Shown: positions 16,127 through 25,301, numbered from the stretch's first letter. The stretch: 64,000 nucleotides of DNA from Alkalihalobacillus sp. CinArs1 (GCF_947387515.1 NZ_CANDOB010000002.1:868001-932000); one strand, 5' to 3'. The notes: a model not told the origin generated them from the letters alone. Numbers and translations: made by a program.

Positions 16127-16144
16127 TGGATTTTTTTAAGAAAA

Positions 16145-16172
16145 GCAGGATAAAAACCTAATCTTGTAGAAA
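16145..16172 (+). promoter_or_regulatory. Candidate sigma-H promoter of the PAS kinase
   Basis: GCAGGATAA (16145-16153) fits RnAGGAwWW fully; a 12-base spacer leads to GTAGAAA (16166-16172), one mismatch from RnnGAAT. It lies 45 bp before the kinase start. Confidence 0.5.
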
Positions 16173-16216
16173 AGTGTAGGAAGATAATGATTTTACCATA
16201 AATTGGGGAGGAAATA

Positions 16217-18079
16217 ATGGTCAAACAGTCAGAGAATATTCTCATAGAAAAACACCAGCTTCATGAGCTACATCGAGAATACGAGAAGTATCTGTCTCTC
16301 TTTACCCATTATCCTGGTATGATCTATTCTCTAAACCTCGATGGACTCGTCAAAAATATGAATAAGTTTGGTGAACAGTTTGCTCACAAAAGTGGTGAAA
16401 CTGTTATTAACAAACATTATACAGAATTTATTATTCATCAAGATCGAGAGGAAGTCGACAAAGCATTTAGAGATACGCTAGCAGGACAGATCACTCAAAT
16501 TCAAACGACCCTCTTACACGAAGTAAGAGTTACAGTAGATGTGGAGATCATTACGATTCCAGTCTACATAGATAATAAAATTGATGGTGCATTTAGTATC
16601 GTACGAGATATTACGTCAGAAAGAGAGACAGCCGTAGCTCTAAGAGAAAGCCAGGAGAAATACAGACTTATTGCTGAACATACTTCAGAGCTCATAAGTT
16701 TAGTGAATGTTGAGAGTGATCGTGTGATCTACGCATCTCCCTCCCACGAAACAATTCTTGGTCATCCACCACATTATTACCTGGGTGAATCCATCGAACT
16801 CGATGTGTATCCTGATGACCAGAGAAGTATCGTTGATTTATTAAAGGATGATCCACTTGATCACTCACCAGCTGTTGTAGAATTTCGAAGAAAACATGCC
16901 GATGGATCGTGGCTATGTCTTGAGGATCGGGCAACCCTTATTCCTGCAGGAGTGGACAGTGAGAGAACACTCGTTGTCGTAACAAGAGATATTACAGAGA
17001 AAAAAGAAGCGGAGCGAGAATTAAAGCAGACCCTTAAACAGCTGAAGGATATGAAGTATGCGTTAGACGAAAGTGCGCTCGTATCGATTACAGATAAGCA
17101 AGGAAGAATTACATCTGTCAATAACCGGTTTTGTAAAACCTCTGGCTATTCAAAAGAGGAACTGATGGGTAAAGAACATAAGATATTAGATTCAGGGTAT
17201 CATCCCCCTGCTTTTTTCCATGAGATGGAGAAGAAGATCGCCAATGGAGAAGTTTGGAAAGGTGAAATAAACAATCAAAAGAAAGATGGAGAAATCTTTT
17301 GGGTCGATACGACAGTGGTCCCTTTTCTAGATGATAAAGGAGAACCCTATCAATATGTTTATATTCGAAAAGACATAACGAATCGAAAACAAACCGAAGA
17401 ATTCCTAAGAACATCTGATAAACTCTCGGTCATTGGTGAACTTGCGGCTGGAGTCGCTCATGAAATCAGAAATCCACTCACATCATTGAAGGGGTTTACA
17501 CAAATTCTTAAATCTAGGCTTTCTGATGAAAGTGATCAAGAATTTATTAAGATCATGATGTCTGAGCTCGATCGAATCAACATGATCGTAAACGAATTTA
17601 TGGTATTGGCAAGGCCTCAAGCCGTTTCTTTTGAAAAAGCAAATATTCTCGATCTTATTGAGAATGTGCTGACATTAATTGAAACACAGGCGATCTTAAA
17701 CAATGTACAAATCTACACACGGCTTATTAATACAGCCCCATCCATTACATGCAGTGAAAATCAAATCAAGCAAGTCTTGATCAATGTGATGAAAAATGCG
17801 ATAGAAGCCATGCCAGACGGTGGGGAAATCGTTGTATCCGTTTATGTGGACTCTAAAGATATTATGATTGAAGTGAAAGATAACGGCACAGGCATACCAG
17901 ATCATCAATTACCTCATGTAGGCGAACCGTTCTACACAACCAAGAAAAAAGGGAATGGACTTGGACTCATGATCTGTAGAAGAATTATTCAAAACCATCA
18001 AGGTGAGCTTACGTTTGAAAGTGAAGAAGGGATCGGAACAACCGTCTGCATCAAACTACCAATAGAGCTGCACAAATAA
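16217..18079 (+). CDS. Soluble multi-PAS sensor histidine kinase (sporulation-kinase type)
   Basis: 620 residues with no membrane segment. Three PAS regions (about 20-140, 150-265 and 280-395) are each followed by PAC-type ends such as DITSERE, DITEKKEAE and DITNRKQTE. The HisKA domain has His415 in GVAHEIRNPLTSLKGF. The HATPase domain has the N box (NVMKNAIEAM), DNGTGIP, and the F and G boxes up to GNGLGLMICRRI. No response regulator gene is adjacent, so it is an orphan kinase, as KinA and KinE are. With the sigma-H-like promoter and the Spo0E-like neighbour, feeding Spo0F/Spo0A is the best inference. The signal sensed is unknown. Confidence 0.88.
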   Translation: MVKQSENILIEKHQLHELHREYEKYLSLFTHYPGMIYSLNLDGLVKNMNKFGEQFAHKSGETVINKHYTEFIIHQDREEVDKAFRDTLAGQITQIQTTLLHEVRVTVDVEIITIPVYIDNKIDGAFSIVRDITSERETAVALRESQEKYRLIAEHTSELISLVNVESDRVIYASPSHETILGHPPHYYLGESIELDVYPDDQRSIVDLLKDDPLDHSPAVVEFRRKHADGSWLCLEDRATLIPAGVDSERTLVVVTRDITEKKEAERELKQTLKQLKDMKYALDESALVSITDKQGRITSVNNRFCKTSGYSKEELMGKEHKILDSGYHPPAFFHEMEKKIANGEVWKGEINNQKKDGEIFWVDTTVVPFLDDKGEPYQYVYIRKDITNRKQTEEFLRTSDKLSVIGELAAGVAHEIRNPLTSLKGFTQILKSRLSDESDQEFIKIMMSELDRINMIVNEFMVLARPQAVSFEKANILDLIENVLTLIETQAILNNVQIYTRLINTAPSITCSENQIKQVLINVMKNAIEAMPDGGEIVVSVYVDSKDIMIEVKDNGTGIPDHQLPHVGEPFYTTKKKGNGLGLMICRRIIQNHQGELTFESEEGIGTTVCIKLPIELHK

Positions 18080-18105
18080 GCGTCCATGCGGGCGCTTATT
18101 TATAT
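18074..18105 (+). terminator. Terminator of the kinase gene
   Basis: AAATAAGCG / CGCTTATTT stem (18074-18082 and 18093-18101) with a ten-base loop. Confidence 0.7.
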
Positions 18106-18116
18106 GAGAAGAATTC

Positions 18117-18145
18117 TTTACAAACATAAAGTAAGCGCTTACAAT
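18117..18145 (+). promoter_or_regulatory. Sigma-A promoter overlapped by a cre-like site
   Basis: TTTACA (18117-18122), a 17-base spacer and TACAAT (18140-18145). The spacer and -10 are overlapped by AGTAAGCGCTTACA (18130-18143), a near-perfect palindrome one base short of the CcpA cre consensus. Repression by CcpA in the presence of sugar would be expected. Confidence 0.6.
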
Positions 18146-18192
18146 ATAAGAAAGATATTTTCTGAATAGTTAAATAAAAGGATGTGTTGAGA

Positions 18193-18330
18193 GTGAGAAG
18201 CGAGACGAAATACCGACTCCTTGCCTTTGAAAAGTTCAACGCTGAGAATTGGAAAGAAGACAATCGCCTTTTTAATTATTCAATCGCAACTCTTGCAGTA
18301 CTGATTTATGGCATCACATACTTATTGTAG
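18193..18330 (+). CDS. Small membrane protein (45 aa), probable CcpA target
   Basis: Short frame below usual gene-finder limits. A GTG at 18193 (or TTG at 18187) follows AAAGGATG. The product has a charged N-terminal half (Lys/Glu/Asn-rich) and one C-terminal hydrophobic segment (about 27-45, YSIATLAVLIYGITYLL), so it should be tail-anchored in the membrane. It has its own promoter with a cre-like site and a terminator, which supports a real gene. Function unknown. Confidence 0.55.
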   Translation: MRSETKYRLLAFEKFNAENWKEDNRLFNYSIATLAVLIYGITYLL

Positions 18331-18342
18331 AAATTGTATATA

Positions 18343-18377
18343 AAAAAGGCACTTCCTCAAAAAGGGGAAGTGCCTTT
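18343..18377. terminator. Bidirectional terminator between the small gene and sulP
   Basis: AAAGGCACTTCC / GGAAGTGCCTTT stem with A-rich and T-rich flanks usable from both sides. Confidence 0.8.
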
Positions 18378-18381
18378 CCAT

Positions 18382-19845
18382 TTAAGACGCAACTTTATCT
18401 GAATTATTATCGGATAGTTTGTTCATCAATGTTGTACTTGCTTCATTCAAGCCAACGAACTTAACAGAAATGCCGTTTTGAACAAATTTTGCATGAATCT
18501 TATCGATCGCACCAACTGCTGAATCATCCCAGAGGTGAGCATCTGATAGTGAGATCTCAACACGGTCGATGTTTTCTTTATAGTCAAATGCTTTCACGAG
18601 ATCAGTGACCGAAGCGAAGAAGATTTGACCAGAAACTTCATAGATTCTGCGATTATTCGCATCATCAAGTGTGCTGTTAACATGAATCTTAGAGATTTTT
18701 GCAGCAAAGAAAATAGCGCTCAAGAGGATTCCAGCAAGTACGCCGTTTGCAAGGTTGTGCGTGAATAATACGGTTAATACCGTCACGACCATTACCGCTG
18801 CATCTGTTTTTGGCAGGCGGTGTAAGTTTGTAAGTGATGACCAGTCAAACGTTCCGACTGATACCATGATCATAACCCCAACAAGAGCCGCTAGTGGAAT
18901 CTGACTCACGATATCTCCCATCACAAGGATCAAGAACATTAAGAACGAACCGGCAACTAGTGCAGAAAGACGGCCTTTACCACCAGACTTAACGTTGATG
19001 ACAGATTGTCCAATCATTGCGCAACCAGCCATACCGCCAAAGAAACCTGTTACGATGTTTGCAACACCTTGCCCTTTTGCTTCACGGTTCTTGTTACTAT
19101 CTGTATCCGTCATATCATCAACGATCGATGCTGTTAGGAACGACTCGAGAAGTCCTACAAGAGCAAGCGCTAATGAGTAAGGGAAGATGATCATTAGTGT
19201 TTCAAGGTTAAATGGAACAGAAGGGATAAAGAATGCTGGGAGTGCTTGGGTAAGCTCACCCATGTCTCCAACTGTACGTACTCCGCTTCCTGACATAATT
19301 GCGATGATCGTAATCACAATTATGGCAATGAGTGGGGAAGGGACAGCTTTTGTAAACCTTGGTAAAAGGTAAATGATTGCAAGAGCTCCAGCGACCATGA
19401 GATACATCGGCCAAGATTCTCCAACGAAATGTGGCAGCTGTGAGCTAAAGATCAGGATAGCCAGGGCATTTACAAAGCCTACCATAACCGAACGAGGAAT
19501 GAACTTCATAAATTTACCGACTTTCAAGACTCCCATAGCAATCTGCAAGATACCAGTTAAGATCGTTGCTGCAAATAAATACTGCAGTCCGTGATCGGCG
19601 ACAAGAGTAACCATCAATACAGCCATTGCACCTGTTGCTGCAGAGATCATTCCAGGTCTTCCACCAGTAAACGAAATGACGACGGCGATAGAGAATGAGG
19701 CGTACAATCCAACCATTGGATCGACTCCTGCCATTATAGAGAAAGCAATGGCTTCCGGGATAAGAGCAAGCGCTACGACTAGGCCTGCCATCACGTCACC
19801 ACGGACGTTCCCAAACCATTCACTTTTTAATTGTTGAATTGACAA
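18382..19845 (-). CDS. SulP-family anion transporter with STAS domain
   Basis: 487 residues from a TTG start at 19845, which has AAAAAGGAAGTG upstream; the longer frame to 19908 lacks a ribosome site. The membrane domain (about 10-385) has the SulP signatures [19 protein letters not shown] and GLYASF, and a [15 protein letters not shown] segment. The STAS domain (about 390-475) ends the protein, with the [18 protein letters not shown] motif. SulP carriers move sulfate, bicarbonate or other anions; the B. subtilis relatives are YbaR and YvdB. The substrate is not deducible. Monocistronic. Confidence 0.92.
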   Translation of the reverse strand: MSIQQLKSEWFGNVRGDVMAGLVVALALIPEAIAFSIMAGVDPMVGLYASFSIAVVISFTGGRPGMISAATGAMAVLMVTLVADHGLQYLFAATILTGILQIAMGVLKVGKFMKFIPRSVMVGFVNALAILIFSSQLPHFVGESWPMYLMVAGALAIIYLLPRFTKAVPSPLIAIIVITIIAIMSGSGVRTVGDMGELTQALPAFFIPSVPFNLETLMIIFPYSLALALVGLLESFLTASIVDDMTDTDSNKNREAKGQGVANIVTGFFGGMAGCAMIGQSVINVKSGGKGRLSALVAGSFLMFLILVMGDIVSQIPLAALVGVMIMVSVGTFDWSSLTNLHRLPKTDAAVMVVTVLTVLFTHNLANGVLAGILLSAIFFAAKISKIHVNSTLDDANNRRIYEVSGQIFFASVTDLVKAFDYKENIDRVEISLSDAHLWDDSAVGAIDKIHAKFVQNGISVKFVGLNEASTTLMNKLSDNNSDKVAS

Positions 19846-19913
19846 ATAATACACTTCCTTTTTCTGCGTATTCCTTTCCTCCCCGGAAAGGTGAACCGGA
19901 CAAAACAAGGTGA

Positions 19914-19942
19914 ATTATACGCAGGAAATAGGAATGTGACGA
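19914..19942 (-). promoter_or_regulatory. Promoter of the sulP gene
   Basis: Minus strand TCGTCA (19942-19937), a 17-base spacer, then TATAAT (19919-19914). A CCTTTCC/GGAAAGG inverted repeat lies in the leader at about 19873-19891. Confidence 0.55.
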
Positions 19943-20022
19943 GCCCCTAATAGTGCCGTGTAAGCGAACTCATGCTTAAAATACTTAAATATGCGTCGGT
20001 TTTCTCTGTTTTTCATTAGATT

Positions 20023-20790
20023 TTAACTTTTTGGGGGTGAAAATTGAAATGTGCGGTGTTCAACAGACGTTGCTTCATAAGCTGATGCGATCCCATCTTT
20101 TTGAACAAGCTCTTTTGGAACGCGCTTTATTTGAATTGAAAAACGCTCGTCTGTTGGAATCAGTGGATGTGATAATTGAATCGTATGGTCATCCTTCCAA
20201 TTAGCGAGTATGCGTTCGTCCTTTTCAAGAAAATAAAACGACTGTGAAAAGCCTTCTTTAAACCACGTAAGTTCGTTTTCTTTCGTGACACCTGGTTCTT
20301 GAAAGCATACATATAAGGAAAGATCGTCGAAAAATTGAAGGAGCTGAAAGTGAAATGTAAAGAGGTCTTCCTGGACCTCGAAGTCATGTAGCAAATCTTT
20401 TTGGCGTTTGCTTTCATGATTGTAAAAGCTGACCCCTCTTCGCGAAGTAGCTTGTTTGAAGAAGGATTGATAATGTTTACTGCAAAGGTATGCAGCGTAT
20501 GAGCTGTAGTTTAAAACCTCTTCGATTCCCTTTTGGTAGTAATCGAGCTTGATCGGAAGAGGGTAGTCCATGAAAGAGAATGGGAACTTTTCATCGTCAT
20601 TCCATATTGGAACCGAATCCAGCGTTTTCCATCCACGATCGTGATGGTGAATCGCATAGAGAACATCATATTGATATGAAAGGTCTGGCCAGTACGTTCG
20701 GTTTAGCTTCTTGGCAAGCTGTCCTGATAGAAGCGCATGTTCGTGCTGCCTGATCATGACAAAGCAGTCATTATGTTCATAGACGATCAT
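20023..20790 (-). CDS. DUF3891 family protein
   Basis: 255 residues. The N-terminal part (VMIRQHEHALLSGQLAKKL, then LYAIHHHDRGWKTLD) has conserved His, Arg and Asp residues typical of DUF3891, including a His-His-His-Asp cluster that suggests a metal site related to HD-type folds. Many aromatic residues follow (FPFSFMDYP, FFKQATSRRGVSFY). No signal or membrane segment is present. The enzymatic role is unknown. AAAGGATGAGTGG precedes the ATG. It lies downstream of the PrcB-like lipoprotein gene on the same strand, separated by a hairpin. Confidence 0.78.
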   Translation of the reverse strand: MIVYEHNDCFVMIRQHEHALLSGQLAKKLNRTYWPDLSYQYDVLYAIHHHDRGWKTLDSVPIWNDDEKFPFSFMDYPLPIKLDYYQKGIEEVLNYSSYAAYLCSKHYQSFFKQATSRRGVSFYNHESKRQKDLLHDFEVQEDLFTFHFQLLQFFDDLSLYVCFQEPGVTKENELTWFKEGFSQSFYFLEKDERILANWKDDHTIQLSHPLIPTDERFSIQIKRVPKELVQKDGIASAYEATSVEHRTFQFSPPKS

Positions 20791-20815
20791 CCACTCATCC
20801 TTTCGAAAGGTTTAG

Positions 20816-20847
20816 AAAGCTCCGCCTAGTTAGGGGAGCTTTTTTTG
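20816..20847. terminator. Hairpin between the PrcB-like and DUF3891 genes
   Basis: AAAGCTC / GAGCTTT stem extended by CCTA/TAGG. The long T run is on the plus strand, so it is a weaker terminator for the minus-strand genes. Confidence 0.5.
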
Positions 20848-21272
20848 ATTTCCTGAAAGTTAATACGTGCATTCGTATGGTCGATCTTAGCGATTGTGAA
20901 AGGTTTCGTAATAGCCTGGGTCACCATGTCATCTTTTTTAGGGTCCGTCGTATAGTATGTAACGAGCAGCTTGTTTCCTTCTTTAGTTATATTATCGATT
21001 GTGACCGAGTACCCTCCTGTTGGCATTTCACCTCGCGTAATAATGATATAAAGGTGATCTCCTGAAGGAACGGCGAATGTCGCTCTTTCAATCCATTTTT
21101 GTTGCAAAGTGGTCTGTATATCGTTTGGTGCATTATTCATTTGGACGATTTCAAAATCAATCTCCTCAGACACTTCTTCACCCCCATTTGTATCTGTTGG
21201 CTCAGCATTGTTCTGACAGCCAGAGATAACGAAAGCGATCACAATTGTAAGTAAAAGAATAATGTGACGCAC
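20826..21272 (-). CDS. PrcB-domain-like lipoprotein
   Basis: 148 residues from a GTG at 21272, preceded by GTAAGGAGG; an upstream ATG at 21296 has no ribosome site. Signal peptide and lipobox end at Cys19 (FVISGC). The C-terminal half (ATFAVPSGDHLYIIITRGEMPTGGYSVTI, then LLVTYYTTDP) fits the protease-complex-inhibitor PrcB C-terminal-type domain, with its TGGY motif. Surface-exposed and membrane-anchored by lipid. The partner protease is not evident here. Confidence 0.75.
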   Translation of the reverse strand: MRHIILLLTIVIAFVISGCQNNAEPTDTNGGEEVSEEIDFEIVQMNNAPNDIQTTLQQKWIERATFAVPSGDHLYIIITRGEMPTGGYSVTIDNITKEGNKLLVTYYTTDPKKDDMVTQAITKPFTIAKIDHTNARINFQEIKKSSPN

Positions 21273-21455
21273 TGATCTTTCTCCCTCCTTACACATGCCT
21301 CTATACATGTGCTAGTATGTTTAAGTTTAGCGAAAATTAGATGAAATGGAAAGGGTTTACCTTGTTATACGGTTACATTACTTATTGAATGGGTAATGAA
21401 CCTATGGAGATAATAATCAACCATGGAGTTAAAATGACAAGGAAGGGGACTTGAT

Positions 21456-21674
21456 ATGCAGAACGCAATTCTTGAATTTCTAAGAAATGTTGAAGAACCA
21501 GTTTCTACTCATGAAATCATGGAGTATTTATCAAACAAAGGGTATAGCCCTGATGAAGAGGAACTTGTAAGGGCAATAAAAGAAATTCCGCCAACAAAAA
21601 TTCAAACAGAATTCGACGCATCCGTGGTGGATCCGGCACCATCAGTGTTATATAAGGCTGGGCCAGAAGCTTAA
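21456..21674 (+). CDS. Small winged-helix-like hypothetical protein (72 aa)
   Basis: 72 residues. ILEFLRNVEEPVSTHEIMEYL followed by YSPDEEELVRAIKEI looks like a short winged-helix-type DNA-binding fold, but no family is recognised. AAGGAAGGGGA precedes the ATG. It ends one base before the stop of a convergent 32-residue frame. Confidence 0.55.
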   Translation: MQNAILEFLRNVEEPVSTHEIMEYLSNKGYSPDEEELVRAIKEIPPTKIQTEFDASVVDPAPSVLYKAGPEA

Positions 21675-21675
21675 T

Positions 21676-21774
21676 TTACTTCTTGCGACGAAACACATCG
21701 ACTAAGTACAATCCAAACAGTAAAAAGAAAAAAAGTCCGATAGCAATCAATACGTCCATTACAATCGATAGCAT
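21676..21774 (-). CDS. Possible 32-residue single-span membrane protein
   Basis: The frame from ATG 21774 has AAAGGATG eight bases upstream. It encodes a hydrophobic span (VMDVLIAIGLFFFLLFGLYL) and a basic end (VFRRKK), so N-out/C-in topology is likely. It is too short to prove from sequence alone. It stops one base from the convergent winged-helix-like gene. Confidence 0.45.
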   Translation of the reverse strand: MLSIVMDVLIAIGLFFFLLFGLYLVDVFRRKK

Positions 21775-21909
21775 GTGTGACATCCTTTCAGGTGAAGGTT
21801 TCCTTTTAGTGTAACAAACTGTTTAGAAAGTTTGTGTGATTCTTCATCCAACAAGAGAAAGAAAATGCTATACTAATAGCATTGAGTTAAGGGATGGAAG
21901 GATGTCAGC

Positions 21910-22428
21910 ATGAAACGAATCAAGTTTAACGGTACAACGTTTATCATTGTTTTCTTTATCGTATTTGTTATCGTCGGAGCCACAAACGTTTTGATGAGTG
22001 ACGGCAAAATGAACACGAGTGAGTATGTTCTAAGTGAAGATCAAAAGGATGTCGTATCTCGATCTGAAACACAACCAAAAATTCCAGTAGGGGGATTACT
22101 AAATAGTAAGCTGATCGATAACCAAGTTTCTTTAGTCGCTAAACTTCGATACAGCGGTGAAAAAGATGGTTCGTTTAAAGTGATCAATGGTGAGATGTTG
22201 AATTATCAAATTACAAAGCATAAAACGGATGAAGTTGTGATCCCTTTTGGCTCTGAAGAACCAACGGATACAGTCGACGTAACACCAAAAGAAGTGATTG
22301 AAGGACAAGCACAGCTAACGCCAGAACTCGATCCCGGTGTATACCAAATTGAAGTCGCAGTTCCAATCGAATACGAAGGGGAAAAGGAACAGTTCGTATT
22401 CCGTATTCCTGTTGAAATTCAACCTTAA
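21910..22428 (+). CDS. Membrane-anchored extracytoplasmic protein of unknown function (172 aa)
   Basis: One N-terminal membrane span (about 9-30) with a short basic cytoplasmic start, then an extracytoplasmic beta-rich domain (about 55-172) ending in GVYQIEVAVPIEYEGEKEQFVFRIP-like strands. No family is recognised. ATGGAAGGATG gives the ribosome site. It has its own terminator. The next gene (22512) has the same architecture and may be functionally related. Confidence 0.65.
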   Translation: MKRIKFNGTTFIIVFFIVFVIVGATNVLMSDGKMNTSEYVLSEDQKDVVSRSETQPKIPVGGLLNSKLIDNQVSLVAKLRYSGEKDGSFKVINGEMLNYQITKHKTDEVVIPFGSEEPTDTVDVTPKEVIEGQAQLTPELDPGVYQIEVAVPIEYEGEKEQFVFRIPVEIQP

Positions 22429-22456
22429 AAACAGCAGAACATCTGCTGTTTTTTTT
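22427..22456 (+). terminator. Terminator
   Basis: AACAGCAGA / TCTGCTGTT stem with an ACA loop and T7. Confidence 0.82.
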
Positions 22457-22511
22457 AGTTGAAATCAAAACGTATGCTAAACTAGAAGGAACAACACATA
22501 GGGGGATAAGA

Positions 22512-23867
22512 ATGAAGAAACTCAATCTATATAAAATAGTCGGAATATTAATTACATTCGGATTGTTTCTGGTGATCTTCAACTTTCTGCAAAATAGAGA
22601 GCCGAATTTTGAAGTGAACTCAAAAGCATTTGATGTCGTTGAGTCTGCAGAAGCACTTGATGATCACATGAATCAAATGATCCCCCAATTCAAATTAGCG
22701 AAAGAGCTCGACCTTATCAATACATACAATAAATCTATTCCGATTCTCGACTTGGATCGAGAGTTGATCATACACGAAGCGATGGTGGTAGCATACGGTG
22801 GAATCTACCTATCTTATTCCTTTTCGCTTAAAGAAGAAGACATGCCGTTCGACCTCCCGCAGCTTTCCATTGGAAGTATTAGCTATAGAGATGGATCAGG
22901 CGCAAAAAAATCAGAGTATGTGGAGCAACATCTCATTCAATCACAGAAACCGATAGTAAATGAATACCGTTTATATCAAGCCGTTATCTTGACCCCTGAA
23001 AGTAACCTGAATTTTATTACTGAAGAAGAAATGGACTTACTCAATTTGGAGGAATTAACGTTAAAAGACATCGTAGTAAGCCATGGTGAAAAGAAAAAAA
23101 CACTGAACGATGTGACGTTAAAGGTGGAAAAGGGTTATAAAGGAACACCTTTTGCAGAAGCCGATTTAGATCAAGCGTTGCAAGTGGGAGATGGGACCAT
23201 TGAGTTCGAAAAATTTACAGCTTCCTACACAAAAAATAAGCTGTATTTTGAATCAGACTTAAATGATCTCTCCTACATCTTAGTTAATGAGCAGGTTGGA
23301 GACCATACCTTTCAAAATCGGTACAAAGTCGAAAATGAAGGTGATCGTTTCTCAATAACGATGCAACCTTTTCAAGAGTTACAAGAGAAGTTGAATCTTG
23401 AAATAGCGGGAATTCTTAGGGATAAAACTGGCTCGGTTGAATCAACATTAAGTTCTGAAGAGTTAACGAAGCTAAAAGATGGCGGTGTTGTAGAAGCAGG
23501 TAATTATGGTGGAGTCTCTTATGGGATCAGTATGAGAGCGAGAGGATCGTCGCACGCTCTTGCTCTTTCTTTAGAGGCGCAAGATTCCGTTGAACACGAT
23601 GTCATTCGAATGCTACATATGATTAATGAAAACGAGATCAGTCAGTTTCCATATAAAGAAGATTTCATCACTCTTTCCATTAAAGATCGGAATGGCGATG
23701 ATATCCTCATCTATGATATTGAAGAGTCAGATACAGGTTTTCTCATAAACCTCGATATGGGCCATGCCACATCGTTATCTCCAGTAACCGTTAAGCTATC
23801 TTACCTTCCTGACATTGTGCGTGTAAGGGAAAAGGTAAGCGCCTCATTAAAATTGTTAAAAAAATAA
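22512..23867 (+). CDS. Membrane-anchored protein of unknown function (451 aa)
   Basis: One N-terminal membrane span (about 8-27) followed by a large extracytoplasmic region rich in beta segments and charged residues, with no cysteine pairs and no catalytic motif I can identify. The overall look (single span plus long beta-rich ectodomain with internal similarity between 60-215 and 290-440) recalls DUF4179-type ectodomains, but I cannot confirm that. AGGGGGATAAGA precedes the ATG. No sigma factor or protease gene lies beside it. Confidence 0.6.
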   Translation: MKKLNLYKIVGILITFGLFLVIFNFLQNREPNFEVNSKAFDVVESAEALDDHMNQMIPQFKLAKELDLINTYNKSIPILDLDRELIIHEAMVVAYGGIYLSYSFSLKEEDMPFDLPQLSIGSISYRDGSGAKKSEYVEQHLIQSQKPIVNEYRLYQAVILTPESNLNFITEEEMDLLNLEELTLKDIVVSHGEKKKTLNDVTLKVEKGYKGTPFAEADLDQALQVGDGTIEFEKFTASYTKNKLYFESDLNDLSYILVNEQVGDHTFQNRYKVENEGDRFSITMQPFQELQEKLNLEIAGILRDKTGSVESTLSSEELTKLKDGGVVEAGNYGGVSYGISMRARGSSHALALSLEAQDSVEHDVIRMLHMINENEISQFPYKEDFITLSIKDRNGDDILIYDIEESDTGFLINLDMGHATSLSPVTVKLSYLPDIVRVREKVSASLKLLKK

Positions 23868-23953
23868 ATTTTAAGGTTTTGAAACTAGAAAACCGGGTAT
23901 AGTTAGTATCAAACCCCCTAAGTAATGATGTTTCACATTGATTTTCCCCCTTT

Positions 23954-23986
23954 TTGCCGTACTCTTCGAGTGCGGCAATTTTTTTG
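23954..23986 (+). terminator. Terminator
   Basis: TTGCCGTACTC / GAGTGCGGCAA stem (one G-T pair) with a TTC loop and T7. Confidence 0.8.
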
Positions 23987-24077
23987 TTAACCTCCTTATT
24001 CTGAAGCGTTTCCATAATGAAGTATTCGTGCTAATCTTTTAGGAAAGAGTAGAGATAGAAGTGAAAGGATGAAGCGA

Positions 24078-24533
24078 ATGGCAAAGAAAGATAAAGTTAC
24101 CGAATTGACAGAAGACTTAGCATCGTTTCTTAATGGCGAAAAACTCGTCATGCTATCGACGATCGACTATGAAACAAGCACTCCGAATGTTTCAGCTATT
24201 TCCTGGGTGAAAGCGTTGGATAAGAACAATATTCGTTTTTCCGTGACGAGTAACTCTAGAACGGTGGAAAATGTAAAAGGTAACAAGGGTGTCGTACTAT
24301 CCATCATCGGCTTAGAAACGGTATATTCTATTCAAGGGAACGCATCCATTTTAGAAAAGGCGATGAGCGGCGTTTCATTAAAACTTGCTAAGATCAACGT
24401 TGAAGTTGAGCAGGTGATCGAGTCTATGTTCTGGGGAGCCAAAATTACTGCAGACCCACAATTTGAAAAAACATACAACAAAGATAAAGCAGAAGCGCTG
24501 GATCTTGAGGTCTATACAGCTCTGATGAAATAG
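24078..24533 (+). CDS. Pyridoxamine 5'-phosphate oxidase-family flavoprotein
   Basis: 151 residues. The split-barrel FMN-binding fold is suggested by LNGEKLVMLSTIDYETSTPNVSAISWV near the start, then IRFSVTSNSRTVENVKGNKGVVLSI. This is the small, single-domain type seen in general-stress and heme-degradation-like relatives, not the biosynthetic PdxH. The start at 24078 is preceded by AAAGG at nine bases; the ATG at 24069 abuts that site. The substrate is unknown. Confidence 0.75.
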   Translation: MAKKDKVTELTEDLASFLNGEKLVMLSTIDYETSTPNVSAISWVKALDKNNIRFSVTSNSRTVENVKGNKGVVLSIIGLETVYSIQGNASILEKAMSGVSLKLAKINVEVEQVIESMFWGAKITADPQFEKTYNKDKAEALDLEVYTALMK

Positions 24534-24642
24534 CTTCCAACTTTCTATCGATCTTTATTTATGCTTTAATATAGAGTAAGAAATGCAATTCGTGCTGTCA
24601 CATTAAATGACACTCGCATCATGAAACGAGGTTGATTCCCAT

Positions 24643-25269
24643 ATGGAGTGGGGAATGATTATTGATTCTTTAAACGAAGAGACGATAAAAGAATGGCTTA
24701 ACCAGTATGCTGCACTTGGTCCATTGCCAGGCATCCTGCTACCGATGCTAGAAGCAGTGCTCCCGATATTGCCATTGTTTCTTTTTGTGGCCGGTAATGC
24801 TGCAGCCTACGGTTTTTGGTATGGGTCACTTCTTTCATGGTTAGGTGCATCCCTAGGTGCATTGCTCGTTTTTATTGTCGTAAGAAAACTTGCAAGACAG
24901 CGGTTCATGGGTTTGATCACAAGGCATAAGAAGATCGATAAGACGCTAAGGTGGATCGAGCGACATGGGTTTGGCATGGTGTTCCTCTTACTGTGCTTTC
25001 CATTCACACCATCAGCCCTCATCAACGTTGTCGCTGGACTTTCAAATATGAGTATCAGAAGTTTTGTACTAGCTGTTCTTCTTGGAAAAATGGTCATGAT
25101 CGCCATCGTTTCATTCATCGGACATGACGTGTTTTCGTTAATCCATCAACCACTGCAATTGGTGCTGATCGTCCTCGCCATCGGTTTATTATGGGGTGCA
25201 GGGAAGATCATCGAGCTCAAGCTGAATCAGCGACCAAGAAAAACAAGAATGGAAGATCAATCAAGATAA
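24643..25269 (+). CDS. TVP38/TMEM64 (VTT/DedA-like) membrane protein
   Basis: 208 residues with about five hydrophobic segments. The VTT motif region LPLFLFVAGNAAAYGFWYGSLLSWLGASLGA and the later FPFTPSALINVVAGLSNM, with its conserved Phe-x-Pro, identify the TVP38 family. Bacterial relatives belong to the DedA/VTT superfamily linked to lipid scrambling and membrane homeostasis. Two starts are possible (24643, or 24655 with GGAG six bases upstream). Basic C-terminal tail. Confidence 0.82.
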   Translation: MEWGMIIDSLNEETIKEWLNQYAALGPLPGILLPMLEAVLPILPLFLFVAGNAAAYGFWYGSLLSWLGASLGALLVFIVVRKLARQRFMGLITRHKKIDKTLRWIERHGFGMVFLLLCFPFTPSALINVVAGLSNMSIRSFVLAVLLGKMVMIAIVSFIGHDVFSLIHQPLQLVLIVLAIGLLWGAGKIIELKLNQRPRKTRMEDQSR

Positions 25270-25301
25270 GCCATGCCGGTAGCGGCATGGCTTTTGTTTT
25301 G
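25268..25301 (+). terminator. Terminator of the TVP38 gene
   Basis: AAGCCATGCC / GGCATGGCTT stem, then TTGTTTT. Confidence 0.8.
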
